Below are positions 1-8,297 of a DNA stretch of 64,000 bases, piece after piece. The notes under the pieces are model-generated. The model did no database searches, was not told where the DNA came from, and worked only from the letters and a program-made list of their open reading frames with translations. Source of the DNA: JAKAWQ01 sp035509315 (GTDB lineage: Bacteria; Pseudomonadota; Alphaproteobacteria; Acetobacterales; Acetobacteraceae); assembly GCA_035509315.1 (NCBI GenBank), contig DATJLS010000043.1, positions 41,770 to 105,769 of the forward strand. Reading direction: 5' to 3'. Positions within the stretch are counted from its first letter, which is position 1, and each line of letters starts with the position of its first letter. The position numbers and the translations under genes are program-made.

Positions 1-2
1 GC

Positions 3-530
3 CTCGGCATCTCCGCCACCGCGGCGGATGCCGTGCTTGCCGCGATCGCCATCGCCCGCCGCGCCGGCACCAAGATCGCGATCGATACCAATTACCGCCC
101 GGCTCTCTGGCCGCCCGCCCGCGCCGCCGCCCTCACCCATGCGGCCATCGCCAAGGCCGATATCGCGTTGCCGAGCCTCGAAGACGCCATCTCGCTCACC
201 GGCCTCACCGATCCGGACGAGATTCTCGATTTCTATCTCGACCTCGGCCCACCGGTCGTCGTCCTCAAGCGCGGCGGCGCCGGCGCCATCCTCGCCACCT
301 TGGATCGCCGGCTCGTCCTTCCGGGGCTTCCTGTCCGCGCCGTCGATACGACTGGCGCGGGTGATGTTTTCTGCGGCTCCCTGCTCGCCCGCCTGCTCGC
401 GGGCGAGGCGATCGAAGCCGCCGCCCGCTATGCCGTTGCGGCGGCCGCCCTCTCCACGACCGGATACGGCGCCGTTGCCCCCATCCCCTATCCGGCAGAC
501 GTCACCGCCCTTCTGGCTCCGGCGGAGTGA
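3..530 (+). CDS. PfkB-family sugar kinase, 5'-truncated by the window edge
   Basis: C-terminal part of a ribokinase/PfkB kinase; the reading frame is already open at base 3. The DTTGAGDVF motif near the end is the PfkB anion-hole and catalytic-Asp signature, and 'IDTNYRPALW' upstream is typical of 2-keto-3-deoxygluconate kinase or 5-dehydro-2-deoxygluconokinase. It would phosphorylate a sugar or sugar acid in the cytoplasm with ATP. It converges on a sugar ABC importer across a strong hairpin region, so a shared catabolic role is plausible but not shown. The exact substrate cannot be decided from this fragment. Confidence 0.85.
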   Translation, partial: LGISATAADAVLAAIAIARRAGTKIAIDTNYRPALWPPARAAALTHAAIAKADIALPSLEDAISLTGLTDPDEILDFYLDLGPPVVVLKRGGAGAILATLDRRLVLPGLPVRAVDTTGAGDVFCGSLLARLLAGEAIEAAARYAVAAAALSTTGYGAVAPIPYPADVTALLAPAE

Positions 531-546
531 TCGCTCCTCGAAGAAG

Positions 547-600
547 GCCAAGGGCTGAGCCCTTGGCAGAGGTCCAGGGGACAGCGTCCTCCTGGTCTTT
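547..600. terminator. Two consecutive hairpins between convergent genes
   Basis: A near-perfect palindrome at 547-567 (GCCAAGGGCT-G-AGCCCTTGGC) is followed by a second stem at 574-595 (CCAGGGGAC...GTCCTCCTGG) and a short T-rich tail, TCTTT. It lies between the stop of the PfkB kinase and the stop of the minus-strand ATPase, so it probably terminates from one or both sides. It may also be a dispersed repeat of this genome; no second copy was seen in the window. Confidence 0.6.
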
Positions 601-603
601 GGA

Positions 604-1704
604 TCACACGACGCGGCCAGTATCCGCGTCGATGAGGTGCATGTGGTTGAGGTCGGCCGACATGGGCAGGACCTCGCCGGCCTCGGCGTGGACGGAGGGA
701 TCGATGCGGCCGCAAAGCTCGGTGCCGTTGATGCGGAAATGGACCATGATTTCCATTCCCATCGGCTCGGTCACGTCGAGATGCGCATCGAAGCGCACCA
801 CGTTGGGCTTGGCCGGGTCCTTGAGCTCCGTCAGGTGCTCGGGACGGATCCCGAGCAGGACATTGCGGTCCTTGTATGGGCTGTAGCGATCGACGCGTGA
901 GGCTGGCACCGGCATCCGAAGTTCGTCGGTGAGCCGGAGCACGAGCTGGTTGCCGGCCGCCTCGACGCGGCAGGGCACGAAATTCATCGCCGGGCTGCCG
1001 ATGAAGCCGGCAACGAAACGGGTGAGCGGGTTGTGGTAGAGTTCCTGCGGCGGGCCGACCTGCTCGATCACGCCCTGATTCATCACGACCACCCGGTCGG
1101 CCAGGGTCATCGCCTCGACCTGGTCGTGGGTTACGTAGACGGTGGTGGTGCGCACCGCCTGGTGGACCCTCTTGATCTCCGTGCGCATCTGCACGCGGAG
1201 CTTGGCGTCGAGGTTCGAAAGCGGCTCGTCGAAGAGAAAGACCTTCGGATGGCGAACGATGGCGCGGCCCATGGCCACGCGCTGGCGCTGGCCGCCCGAA
1301 AGCGCCTTCGGCTTGCGGGCGAGCAAGGTGCCGATATCGAGAATGCGCGCCGCCTCGTCCACCCGCCGCTTGATCTCGTCGCGCGCAAACTTCCGGAGCT
1401 TGAGCCCGAAGGCCATGTTGTCGAACACGGTCATGTGCGGATAGAGCGCGTAGTTCTGGAACACCATCGCAATGTCCCGATCACGCGGCGGCACGTCGTT
1501 GACCAGCTCGCCCCCGATCGAGATCTCACCATCGGTAATCTCCTCGAGGCCGGCGATCATCCGGAGCGTTGTCGTCTTGCCGCAGCCGGAGGGACCGACC
1601 AGAACGACGAACTCCTCGTCGGCGATGTCGAGGTCGATGGCCTTCACCGCCTGGACGTGCTGGTCGTACGACTTCGAAACCTTTTGCAGCGTGACCTGCG
1701 CCAT
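604..1704 (-). CDS. Sugar ABC importer ATP-binding protein (UgpC/MsmX/MalK type)
   Basis: 366-residue cytoplasmic ATPase of a CUT1 carbohydrate importer. Walker A is GPSGCGKT at residues 37-44, followed by the Q-loop FQNYALYPHM, the signature LSGGQRQRVAMGRA, Walker B VFLFDEPLSNLD and the switch His in VTHDQ. The C-terminal third is the TOBE-type regulatory region. It starts 6 bp after the upstream permease stop and is the last gene of a four-gene unit (binding protein, permease, permease, ATPase). Length is normal for the family. Substrate unknown. Confidence 0.95.
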   Translation of the reverse strand: MAQVTLQKVSKSYDQHVQAVKAIDLDIADEEFVVLVGPSGCGKTTTLRMIAGLEEITDGEISIGGELVNDVPPRDRDIAMVFQNYALYPHMTVFDNMAFGLKLRKFARDEIKRRVDEAARILDIGTLLARKPKALSGGQRQRVAMGRAIVRHPKVFLFDEPLSNLDAKLRVQMRTEIKRVHQAVRTTTVYVTHDQVEAMTLADRVVVMNQGVIEQVGPPQELYHNPLTRFVAGFIGSPAMNFVPCRVEAAGNQLVLRLTDELRMPVPASRVDRYSPYKDRNVLLGIRPEHLTELKDPAKPNVVRFDAHLDVTEPMGMEIMVHFRINGTELCGRIDPSVHAEAGEVLPMSADLNHMHLIDADTGRVV

Positions 1705-1710
1705 CCTGCC

Positions 1711-2607
1711 TTACCCTTTCGTTGCCCCTGCCGTCAGGCCGGCAATGTAATAGTCCATCAGGAACGCGTATATGATGACCGGCGGCGCCGAGGCCACCAC
1801 GTTCGCGGCCATGATGTGCCCCCAGTCCAGCACATCGCCGTGGATCAGGTCACTCACGATGCCCGCCGTCAATACCATTTGCTTGCCGGTGAAGAGGTAG
1901 GCGAGCGGATAGAGGAAATCCCCCCAGCAGACGGTGAAGGCGAAGATCGTTGCGGCGATGATGCCCGGCAGGGCAACGGGGATGAAGATCTTCCACAGCA
2001 TCTGCAGATGCGAGGCGCCGTCGATCATCGCCGCCTCGTCGAGCTCCTTCGGGATCGAGGAGAAATAACCGATCATGATCCAGGTGCAGAACGGCACCGA
2101 GAGGGTGGGCCAGATCAGCACGAGGCACCAGGTGGAATTGATCAGGTGCAGGAACGACAGCACCTTGAAGAGCGGGATGAAGAGCAGGGATTCGGGCACG
2201 AGATAAGTGAGGAAGACGCCGGTGGCGAAGACCTGGCTGCCGAAGAAGCGCATCCGCGCGAGCGCATAGGCGGCGAGGATCGACATCACCAGCGTCAGCG
2301 CAACGACGATGATCGTCACCTTGACGGTATTGAGGAAGAAAGTCTGGAAATCGGGATTGGTGATGATCCCGATGAAGTTCCCGAAATAGGGATGGGCGGT
2401 GAACCACGGGTCCTTGCCCGAGCCGAGCTGCTGGGAAGTTTTCAGCGCGGTGATCAGCTCGAAATAGGGCGGCGCCAGGAAGCCGATCGCAAAGAAGATG
2501 AGCACGATATAGCTCACCCAGAGTGCCCAGCGCCGCTCGCGCGAGATGCTCGGCTTGAGCCAGCTTCGGCGCGCAACGGCTTCGGCGGTGACGACGGCGC
2601 CGCTCAT
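1711..2607 (-). CDS. Carbohydrate ABC importer permease (MalG type)
   Basis: 298-residue inner-membrane permease with about six hydrophobic segments and the EAA loop 'ELDEAAMIDGAS', which docks on the ATPase. The frame is open for 51 more codons upstream, but that part is Ser/Arg-rich and overlaps the preceding permease. The ATG at 2607, one base after the upstream stop, is the better start. It is the second permease of a CUT1 system, paired with the gene at 2609-3556. Confidence 0.93.
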   Translation of the reverse strand: MSGAVVTAEAVARRSWLKPSISRERRWALWVSYIVLIFFAIGFLAPPYFELITALKTSQQLGSGKDPWFTAHPYFGNFIGIITNPDFQTFFLNTVKVTIIVVALTLVMSILAAYALARMRFFGSQVFATGVFLTYLVPESLLFIPLFKVLSFLHLINSTWCLVLIWPTLSVPFCTWIMIGYFSSIPKELDEAAMIDGASHLQMLWKIFIPVALPGIIAATIFAFTVCWGDFLYPLAYLFTGKQMVLTAGIVSDLIHGDVLDWGHIMAANVVASAPPVIIYAFLMDYYIAGLTAGATKG

Positions 2608-2608
2608 C

Positions 2609-3556
2609 TCACTGCGCCTCCCTCGCCCGGCGCCCGACCCCGCGCAGGATGAAGATCGAGAAGACAGCGAGGATCGGGAAGATGAAGAGGCTGACCGCCG
2701 CGCCGAGCGAGATATTGCCGCCCTGGATGCCGAGCTGAAATGCGTAGGTCGCGAAGACATGCGTCGTATCGGCCGGCGCGCCGGATGTCAGGATCTGGAC
2801 GATGTCGAAATTCGCGAAGGTCACGATCAGGCTGAAGAGGACGGTGATGCTGATGATGTTGCGCAGCATCGGCAACGAAATATAGCGGATCTTCTGCAGC
2901 CATGTCGCCCCGTCGATGGCGGCCGCCTCATAGAGCTGATCCGGCACCGATTTCAGCGTCGCCAGATACATGATCATGAAGAACGGCGTGCCGTACCAGA
3001 CATTGACCGCCGCCACCCAGAGCCGCGCCGTCCATGTGTTCGAAAGCCAAGCCACCTGAGGAATGCCGAACTGGGCCAGAATCCAGTTCAGGGCCGAGTA
3101 ATTGCCCGAAAGCATCCACCAGAAGCCGAGGGTGGAAAGTGCTGGAGGAATGACCCACGGGATCAGCAGCAGACCCCGCCAGATGCGCTGGCCCCGGCCC
3201 GAGATATTGTGCATGACATGGGCGAGGACGAATCCGATCAGCGCCTTGAAGAACACCGCCGTGATGGCGAAGAAGCAGCTCTGGAAGATGACGAGGTGGA
3301 ACGTATCGCTGCGCAGCAGGTAGCGGTAATTGAAAAGGCCGATGAACCGTGTCGCGTCGCGGTTCAGCATCGAGAGATAGATCGAGTAGAAGAAAGGATA
3401 GACAACCAGCCCGGCGATCAGCGCGATCAGCGGCAAGCACATCAGCACCGCGATCGTCGAGCGCCGCCGCGCGAATCGCGCGAGCCCGCTGCGACGTGCG
3501 GATGGCGCAAATCCGTGAAGCGCGCCCGCAGAAATGCCCGTGGTTCCGTCGGCCAT
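2609..3556 (-). CDS. Carbohydrate ABC importer permease (MalF/UgpA type)
   Basis: 315-residue inner-membrane permease with about six transmembrane stretches and the EAA motif 'LYEAAAIDGATWLQKI'. It stands between the binding-protein gene (75-bp gap) and the second permease (1-bp gap), so it is clearly translated as part of the same unit. The N-terminal 35 residues are Arg-rich and cytoplasmic, then the first membrane helix follows. It would form the heterodimeric channel with the 1711-2607 product. Confidence 0.93.
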   Translation of the reverse strand: MADGTTGISAGALHGFAPSARRSGLARFARRRSTIAVLMCLPLIALIAGLVVYPFFYSIYLSMLNRDATRFIGLFNYRYLLRSDTFHLVIFQSCFFAITAVFFKALIGFVLAHVMHNISGRGQRIWRGLLLIPWVIPPALSTLGFWWMLSGNYSALNWILAQFGIPQVAWLSNTWTARLWVAAVNVWYGTPFFMIMYLATLKSVPDQLYEAAAIDGATWLQKIRYISLPMLRNIISITVLFSLIVTFANFDIVQILTSGAPADTTHVFATYAFQLGIQGGNISLGAAVSLFIFPILAVFSIFILRGVGRRAREAQ

Positions 3557-3630
3557 GCTTTCCTCCCCGCCGGCCGCCTCTGTCCCGGCACCGGTGGGCC
3601 CGGCCTCAAAGCCAGGCCCATCCGATCATT

Positions 3631-4983
3631 CTACATATTGATGTAGCCGCTGATCTCGTTCTCCGCCCAGTCGAGCACGTCCTTCATTTTCTGCTTGTTC
3701 TTGGCGAGCTTGACGACCATCACATTGAAGGTCGCATTGTTGTAGAGTTGAACCGCGATGCGCGGCGGCGCCGGATAGCCCGCGATGTTCGACTGCGTGT
3801 CGTGCCAGGGCCGGATCGGATAATTGTAGACCGTCCCGACCGGCGGCTTGACCTCGGCCCAGATCTTGAAATCATGCATGCTGGCGAAAGGCGGAATATC
3901 GTAGCCGACCGACGCATCGCAGAGCGTTTCCACCTGCTCGCGCTGCTGCAGCCAGGAGATCAGCTCCTTCGCCGCCGTCTTGTTCGGACTGAAGGACCAA
4001 ACGCCCCAGAAGAACGGAAGATAGGGATTGAGGCGCCCGGCCGTGCCATTGGGGCTTGGGAAAGTCCAGCAATCCTCCGCGACTTTCGGTGCATCCCGGC
4101 GTGCCACCCACCATGCCGAGGGCGGGTTGAAGATCAGCGCGGACTGGCCGGAGATCAGCGCCTTGTTGTTCGAAGCGTCGTCATAGGTGACGCTGTCCGC
4201 CGGCAGATAGGGATAGAGCTTCTGCATGTATTCCAGCGCTTTCTGCACAGCATCGGAACGCAGCTGCATATTGCCCTTCGCGTCCACCAGCTGAGCGCCG
4301 TTCGCCGCCAGGAATGCTCCGGTCCAATCGACACTGTCGGTGGTCAGGCCAAGGCCGAGACCAAACGGCATACCCGCTTTCTGCGCCGCCGGCGCCAGCT
4401 TGAGCATGGTTTCGTACGTCCATGCCGCGGCGGTCTTCGCATTGCCGGGCGCGTTCGGATACCATTGCTGGACATCGTAGCCCGCTTTCTTGAACCAGCT
4501 GATGCGCGCGCAGGAGGGTTTGTATTGGCTGCCGACGCTGGTCGGCACGCCCCGCCAGTGCCCGTCCGCCTTGCCAAGATACTCGGCGACCTTGTCGATC
4601 GCGCCATATTGCTTGATGAGCCCGCCCATCACGTCGTCGATCGGCTCGAGGTGCTGGTGGTATTGCTGCACGCCCCAATCCTGGAAGGTCATGATATCGT
4701 GCCCGGTGCCGGCCAGGGATTCTGCCGCTGGCGCAAGCAGGATCTTGGCATTCACGGTGCCCGACTGCAGCAAATCAATCGAGATATCGACCTTGTTCTT
4801 GGCGCCCCAGTCGGCAACCAGCTTCTGCATCACCGGATTGGCTGCAGGCACCCAATGATCCCAGAGCGCCACTTTGAGGCTGCCGGCCGCATGGGCCGTC
4901 CGCATATGGACGAGCGGAAGGGCGGCACCAACAGCGGCAAGCTTGAGCGCATCACGACGCGAAACAGAACGCAATCTCTTCAT
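3631..4983 (-). CDS. Extracellular sugar-binding protein of ABC importer (family 1)
   Basis: 450-residue periplasmic solute-binding protein. The chosen ATG at 4983 gives 'MKRLRSVSRRDALKLAAVG', a twin-arginine (Tat) signal ending in 'AHA', preceded by a GGGGGAAG ribosome site. The frame is open for 121 further codons upstream, but that extension is Arg/Pro-rich and has no signal peptide. It is the first gene of the importer unit, and the 214-bp gap before it must hold the promoter. Tat export means folding happens before secretion. Ligand unknown; probably a mono- or oligosaccharide or polyol. Confidence 0.9.
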   Translation of the reverse strand: MKRLRSVSRRDALKLAAVGAALPLVHMRTAHAAGSLKVALWDHWVPAANPVMQKLVADWGAKNKVDISIDLLQSGTVNAKILLAPAAESLAGTGHDIMTFQDWGVQQYHQHLEPIDDVMGGLIKQYGAIDKVAEYLGKADGHWRGVPTSVGSQYKPSCARISWFKKAGYDVQQWYPNAPGNAKTAAAWTYETMLKLAPAAQKAGMPFGLGLGLTTDSVDWTGAFLAANGAQLVDAKGNMQLRSDAVQKALEYMQKLYPYLPADSVTYDDASNNKALISGQSALIFNPPSAWWVARRDAPKVAEDCWTFPSPNGTAGRLNPYLPFFWGVWSFSPNKTAAKELISWLQQREQVETLCDASVGYDIPPFASMHDFKIWAEVKPPVGTVYNYPIRPWHDTQSNIAGYPAPPRIAVQLYNNATFNVMVVKLAKNKQKMKDVLDWAENEISGYINM

Positions 4984-5197
4984 CGAACTTCCCCCCTCAA
5001 TGGCTTCGGCCGCCGATTGCAAAAAATTCACAGAAGGGATCGGCTCTTGTGGCCAATCACCTGCCGTTCGGCGGCTTGCCCCCTCGTCCCGCGAGCGGGC
5101 AAGGTATTGTTTCAATCCATGCCATAGTCGGCGCCTCATCACAATCACGGATTGGGAAAATCGCGAGCGCAGCGGTGTCTGCCCCGCGCCGACGGTT
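4984..5197. other. Intergenic region upstream of the sugar importer
   Basis: 214 bp between the FUSC stop and the binding-protein start, both on the minus strand. It is less GC-rich near the binding-protein start (a run CAAAAAATTC on the plus strand near 5018) and should carry the importer promoter. No clear operator palindrome or terminator was identified by eye. Confidence 0.4.
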
Positions 5198-7144
5198 CTA
5201 TTCCGCAATGCGCCGCAGCAGGGCGTCGATACGACGCAACAGCAGGAGGGCGGCTTCCACAAGCGGATCCTCCGCGTCCTTCGGCACAAGGAAGCGCGGT
5301 GGGGATGCCTCATGCGGTTCGCCCGCGAGCTGCCGGGCCGCGGCAACGACCCGTGCGCTCGCCGTTGTGATTTCCGTGGCCGATTCCGTCCTGACCGGCG
5401 CGGACACCTTGTCGGCGAGGTGCGTGAGCTCCCGCACCCGATAATGGCACGCCATCAGCATCCAGAGTCGCCAGCGCCGCCGGATGGTTGCCCCGGCGAG
5501 CGGCCCAAGCTCCCGCGGGCGCTCCGCGGCGCCGAGATTGACGAAGCGCTCCTCAAGCGCGAGCGAAAGCAGAAGCAGGCCCGGATCGCGCGCCCCGCTC
5601 GCCAGAGACCGTCCGGCCGTCTCCACCAACGAGGCGAAGACCGCGAAATAGGCATGTGCGGCCTCGGCGACCGCGTCGCGAGTGGGGATCGCCCAGACCA
5701 CCGCCGCGATCGCCACTCCGGAGGCCGATCCGATCGCCGTTTCGATCAGCCGCGTGAGCAGGAGATCAGGCGTGAAATAGCCGAGCAAGCCGAACAGCAG
5801 GCCGAGAAGGACGGTGATCCAGAACATCATCACTTCGTAGGCCGCCGTGCTCGCCTGAAAGGCGAGGAACACGGCGATGATGATGCAGACGAGCGACACA
5901 TAAGGGTGCCCCGAAAGCGCGGTCGCGATCAGGGTTCCACCCACCACGCCGGCGATCGTGCCGGCGAGGAACTGCAAGGCCTTGGCGATCGATTCTCCGC
6001 GCGAGCGCGTGCCGAGGAAGACGACGAACGCCGCGAAGGCCGCCCAGTACCACCGCCCCGGCAGAATGATCCCGCCGAGCAGGACCGCGATCCCGATCGC
6101 GAGGACGGCCTGGGCGACACGGCGCAGCGCGGGCGGCCCCGCCGGTTTCGCCGGCAGACGGATATCGAGCGTGGGAACCTCGTCCTCCACGGGCAGCGTC
6201 CCGCCGAGCGCCCGGCCGAGCTCTTTCAGCGCCGGGAAGACCGCCTGCCCCGCAAGCGCGCCCCCCCTCGCGTCGCCGAGCTCGCTTCCTTCACGCAGCT
6301 CCGCGATCGCCGCCGCGATCGCCGGCCTTTCCGTTTCGTCCGGGAGCCGGGCAAGGATTTTCCAGGCCACACGCTCAAGAGCGAGGCTCAGGGATTCGAG
6401 CCCGAGCACGTGGCTTTGCCCGCCCGCTTCGCCGGCGACCGCGGCCCGCGCCACGATCACGACCTCGTCGAGCCGCAGGATCGCTTGCACCACGCGCCGA
6501 CGAGCCCGGCGCTGCCAGGTTCCGACGCGGACCGCCTGCTCCAGGATTGCCAGGACCGCGCGCGCCCCTGCCCGGACATGCGCTTCGATCCGTGCCATCA
6601 CCCGCTCGGGACGCTCGGGCAGCACGACGGAGTGGACGAAAAGCACAACCAGGGAAGCGAGCAGGGCAATCGCCGCGCGCACGGGAACATCCGCGAGATG
6701 GACCTTGCCGATCAGCCCGAACAGATAAGCCATCATCCCGACGGTCGCGAGCGAGCCTGGCCGCGGCCCGCGCCCCGCTTCATACACCACGCTTGCCAGC
6801 ACGGCGACGAAGACGGCCTGCCCAAGTCCCGGGAACGGCTCGACAAGGCCGGCCAGAACCGAGCCGAACACGGCCGGCAGAGGTTGGAGCAGGATCGTCA
6901 CGCGCTGCGCTGCCTGGGTCGGATCATGCAGGCTGGCGGCGCCGAAAAGACCCATGGCGAACCCAAAAAGCTCCGTCGGCCCGGAAACGCCCCGCTCGGC
7001 CCCAAGCAGATTCACGATCAGCATCGTGATCATGCCGGCCAGCGTCGCCCGCGCAGCCTGTCGCAGCCGGAGCCATCCCGGATCGGGTGGGAAGACCGCC
7101 TCGCGTCCCGCCTTGAGCGCCTCCGGCCAATTCTCTGCGCGCAT
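5198..7144 (-). CDS. FUSC-family (AaeB-like) aromatic acid exporter
   Basis: 648-residue membrane protein with two blocks of several hydrophobic helices separated by long cytoplasmic regions, the layout of FUSC/AaeB/YccS proteins. These export aromatic carboxylic acids or other organic acids, often with a membrane-fusion partner, which is not present here. The ATG at 7144 ('MRAENWPEALKAGREAVFPP') is taken as the start because the upstream 119 open codons are Ser/Arg-rich and run into the next gene. Its direct neighbours give no substrate clue. A degenerate copy of a dispersed repeat lies just upstream, near 7200. Confidence 0.85.
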   Translation of the reverse strand: MRAENWPEALKAGREAVFPPDPGWLRLRQAARATLAGMITMLIVNLLGAERGVSGPTELFGFAMGLFGAASLHDPTQAAQRVTILLQPLPAVFGSVLAGLVEPFPGLGQAVFVAVLASVVYEAGRGPRPGSLATVGMMAYLFGLIGKVHLADVPVRAAIALLASLVVLFVHSVVLPERPERVMARIEAHVRAGARAVLAILEQAVRVGTWQRRARRRVVQAILRLDEVVIVARAAVAGEAGGQSHVLGLESLSLALERVAWKILARLPDETERPAIAAAIAELREGSELGDARGGALAGQAVFPALKELGRALGGTLPVEDEVPTLDIRLPAKPAGPPALRRVAQAVLAIGIAVLLGGIILPGRWYWAAFAAFVVFLGTRSRGESIAKALQFLAGTIAGVVGGTLIATALSGHPYVSLVCIIIAVFLAFQASTAAYEVMMFWITVLLGLLFGLLGYFTPDLLLTRLIETAIGSASGVAIAAVVWAIPTRDAVAEAAHAYFAVFASLVETAGRSLASGARDPGLLLLSLALEERFVNLGAAERPRELGPLAGATIRRRWRLWMLMACHYRVRELTHLADKVSAPVRTESATEITTASARVVAAARQLAGEPHEASPPRFLVPKDAEDPLVEAALLLLRRIDALLRRIAE

Positions 7145-7192
7145 CACCGGAGAAGACCTGAGGCAAAGGCCACGGGCTTCGCCTTCATAACG

Positions 7193-7240
7193 CGACCACC
7201 GAAGGCGCGAATCACGCGGGAAAACAAAACAGATCTCGTC
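7193..7240 (+). repeat. Partial copy of the dispersed hairpin repeat
   Basis: Contains GAATCACGCGGGAAAACAAA, the conserved core of the repeat found intact at 23138, 30467, 47014, 54582 and 58567. The 3' hairpin half is degenerate here. It sits between the start of the FUSC gene and the stop of the persulfide dioxygenase gene. Confidence 0.5.
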
Positions 7241-7259
7241 TTGTTCTTGGCTTTCCTGC

Positions 7260-8297
7260 TCAGTGCGTGATCGGACCGCCTTCCTTGAGCCAGGCGTCGA
7301 GGCCACCCTGGATATGCCGCACCGTGCCCAGGCCTGCATCGCGTGCCGCCTGGACCGCCATCGCCGAGCGTTCGCCGAAGGCGCAGAAGAAGAGGATGGA
7401 TTTGCCGGTCGCGAGCGCGAGCTCGTGCAGCACGCCGCCAGCGCCGATATTTTCCGCAAGCTCGCCGTAAGGCACCGCGAGCGCGCCGGCGATGCCGCCA
7501 TGCCGCTTCCGCTCCTCCGCCTCGCGCAGATCGACGAGCGCGATGTCGGATCGTCCGATCAGCGCCATCGCCTCGCGCGCCGTCACCGACCAGCCACGCC
7601 GCGCAAGCTCCTCCTGCGCGAACCCGACCCGCATGTTCGCCGGCACCGCGACATCCATCATCTTCGGATTGGGCAGATTGAGGCTGCCCATCAGCGCCAC
7701 ATATTCCTCGACCGATTTCACCTGAAGCCGCGGATTGTATCTCTTCTCCTCGCCGATCGTGCTGACCGTATCGCCCTTGTAATCATGCGCGGGGAAAACG
7801 AACGTGTCCTCCGGCAAGGCAAGCAGCCGTCCGAAGATCGACTCATATTGCGCGCGCGCGTCGCCGTTCTGGAAATCCGTCCGTCCGGTGCCGCGAATGA
7901 GCAGCGTGTCGCCGGTGAAGACGCGGTCATCCATCAGGAAGCTGTAGGAATCATCGGTGTGGCCGGGCGTATAGAGCACCGAGAGGGAAAGCCCCTCGAT
8001 GCGCAGCTTGTCCCCATCCGCAAGCCGGATCGAGACGACATCCGCCCTCGTGCGCTCACCCATGACAGTGATGCAATGCGTGCGGTCGCGCAGCGCCCCG
8101 AGCCCCGTGATATGGTCGGCATGCAGATGCGTATCGACCGCCTTGACGAGCCGCAGGTCGAGCTCGCGCACGAGCTGGAGATAGCGATCCACCTTCTCGA
8201 GCACGGGATCGATGATCAGTGCCTCGCCGCCCATCCGGCTCGCGAGGAGATAGCTGTAGGTCCCGGAAGTCTGATCGAAGAGCTGGCGGAAGATCAT
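7260..8297 (-). CDS. Persulfide dioxygenase-rhodanese fusion (ETHE1-like MBL + sulfurtransferase)
   Basis: 345 residues. Residues 1 to about 230 are a metallo-beta-lactamase fold of the ETHE1/persulfide dioxygenase type, with 'THLHADHITG' (HxHxDH), 'TPGHTDDSYSF' and 'FTGDTLLIRGTGRTDFQ'. Residues from about 245 form a rhodanese domain with the active Cys in 'FFCAFGERS'. The enzyme would oxidise glutathione persulfide to sulfite, and the rhodanese part would move sulfane sulfur to or from glutathione. Its start overlaps the M20 peptidase stop by 4 bp (ATGA), so the two are co-translated. Confidence 0.9.
   Translation of the reverse strand: MIFRQLFDQTSGTYSYLLASRMGGEALIIDPVLEKVDRYLQLVRELDLRLVKAVDTHLHADHITGLGALRDRTHCITVMGERTRADVVSIRLADGDKLRIEGLSLSVLYTPGHTDDSYSFLMDDRVFTGDTLLIRGTGRTDFQNGDARAQYESIFGRLLALPEDTFVFPAHDYKGDTVSTIGEEKRYNPRLQVKSVEEYVALMGSLNLPNPKMMDVAVPANMRVGFAQEELARRGWSVTAREAMALIGRSDIALVDLREAEERKRHGGIAGALAVPYGELAENIGAGGVLHELALATGKSILFFCAFGERSAMAVQAARDAGLGTVRHIQGGLDAWLKEGGPITH

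Noticed and set aside
1033..2652. Long open frame on the plus strand opposite the importer genes
   Set aside because: High GC makes antisense frames stay open; its product is His/Arg/Asp-rich with no domain, while the minus-strand frames encode clear ABC proteins.
4874..7270. 798-codon plus-strand frame
   Set aside because: Antisense to the FUSC exporter and binding protein; composition (Arg/Pro/His-rich) is that of a shadow frame.
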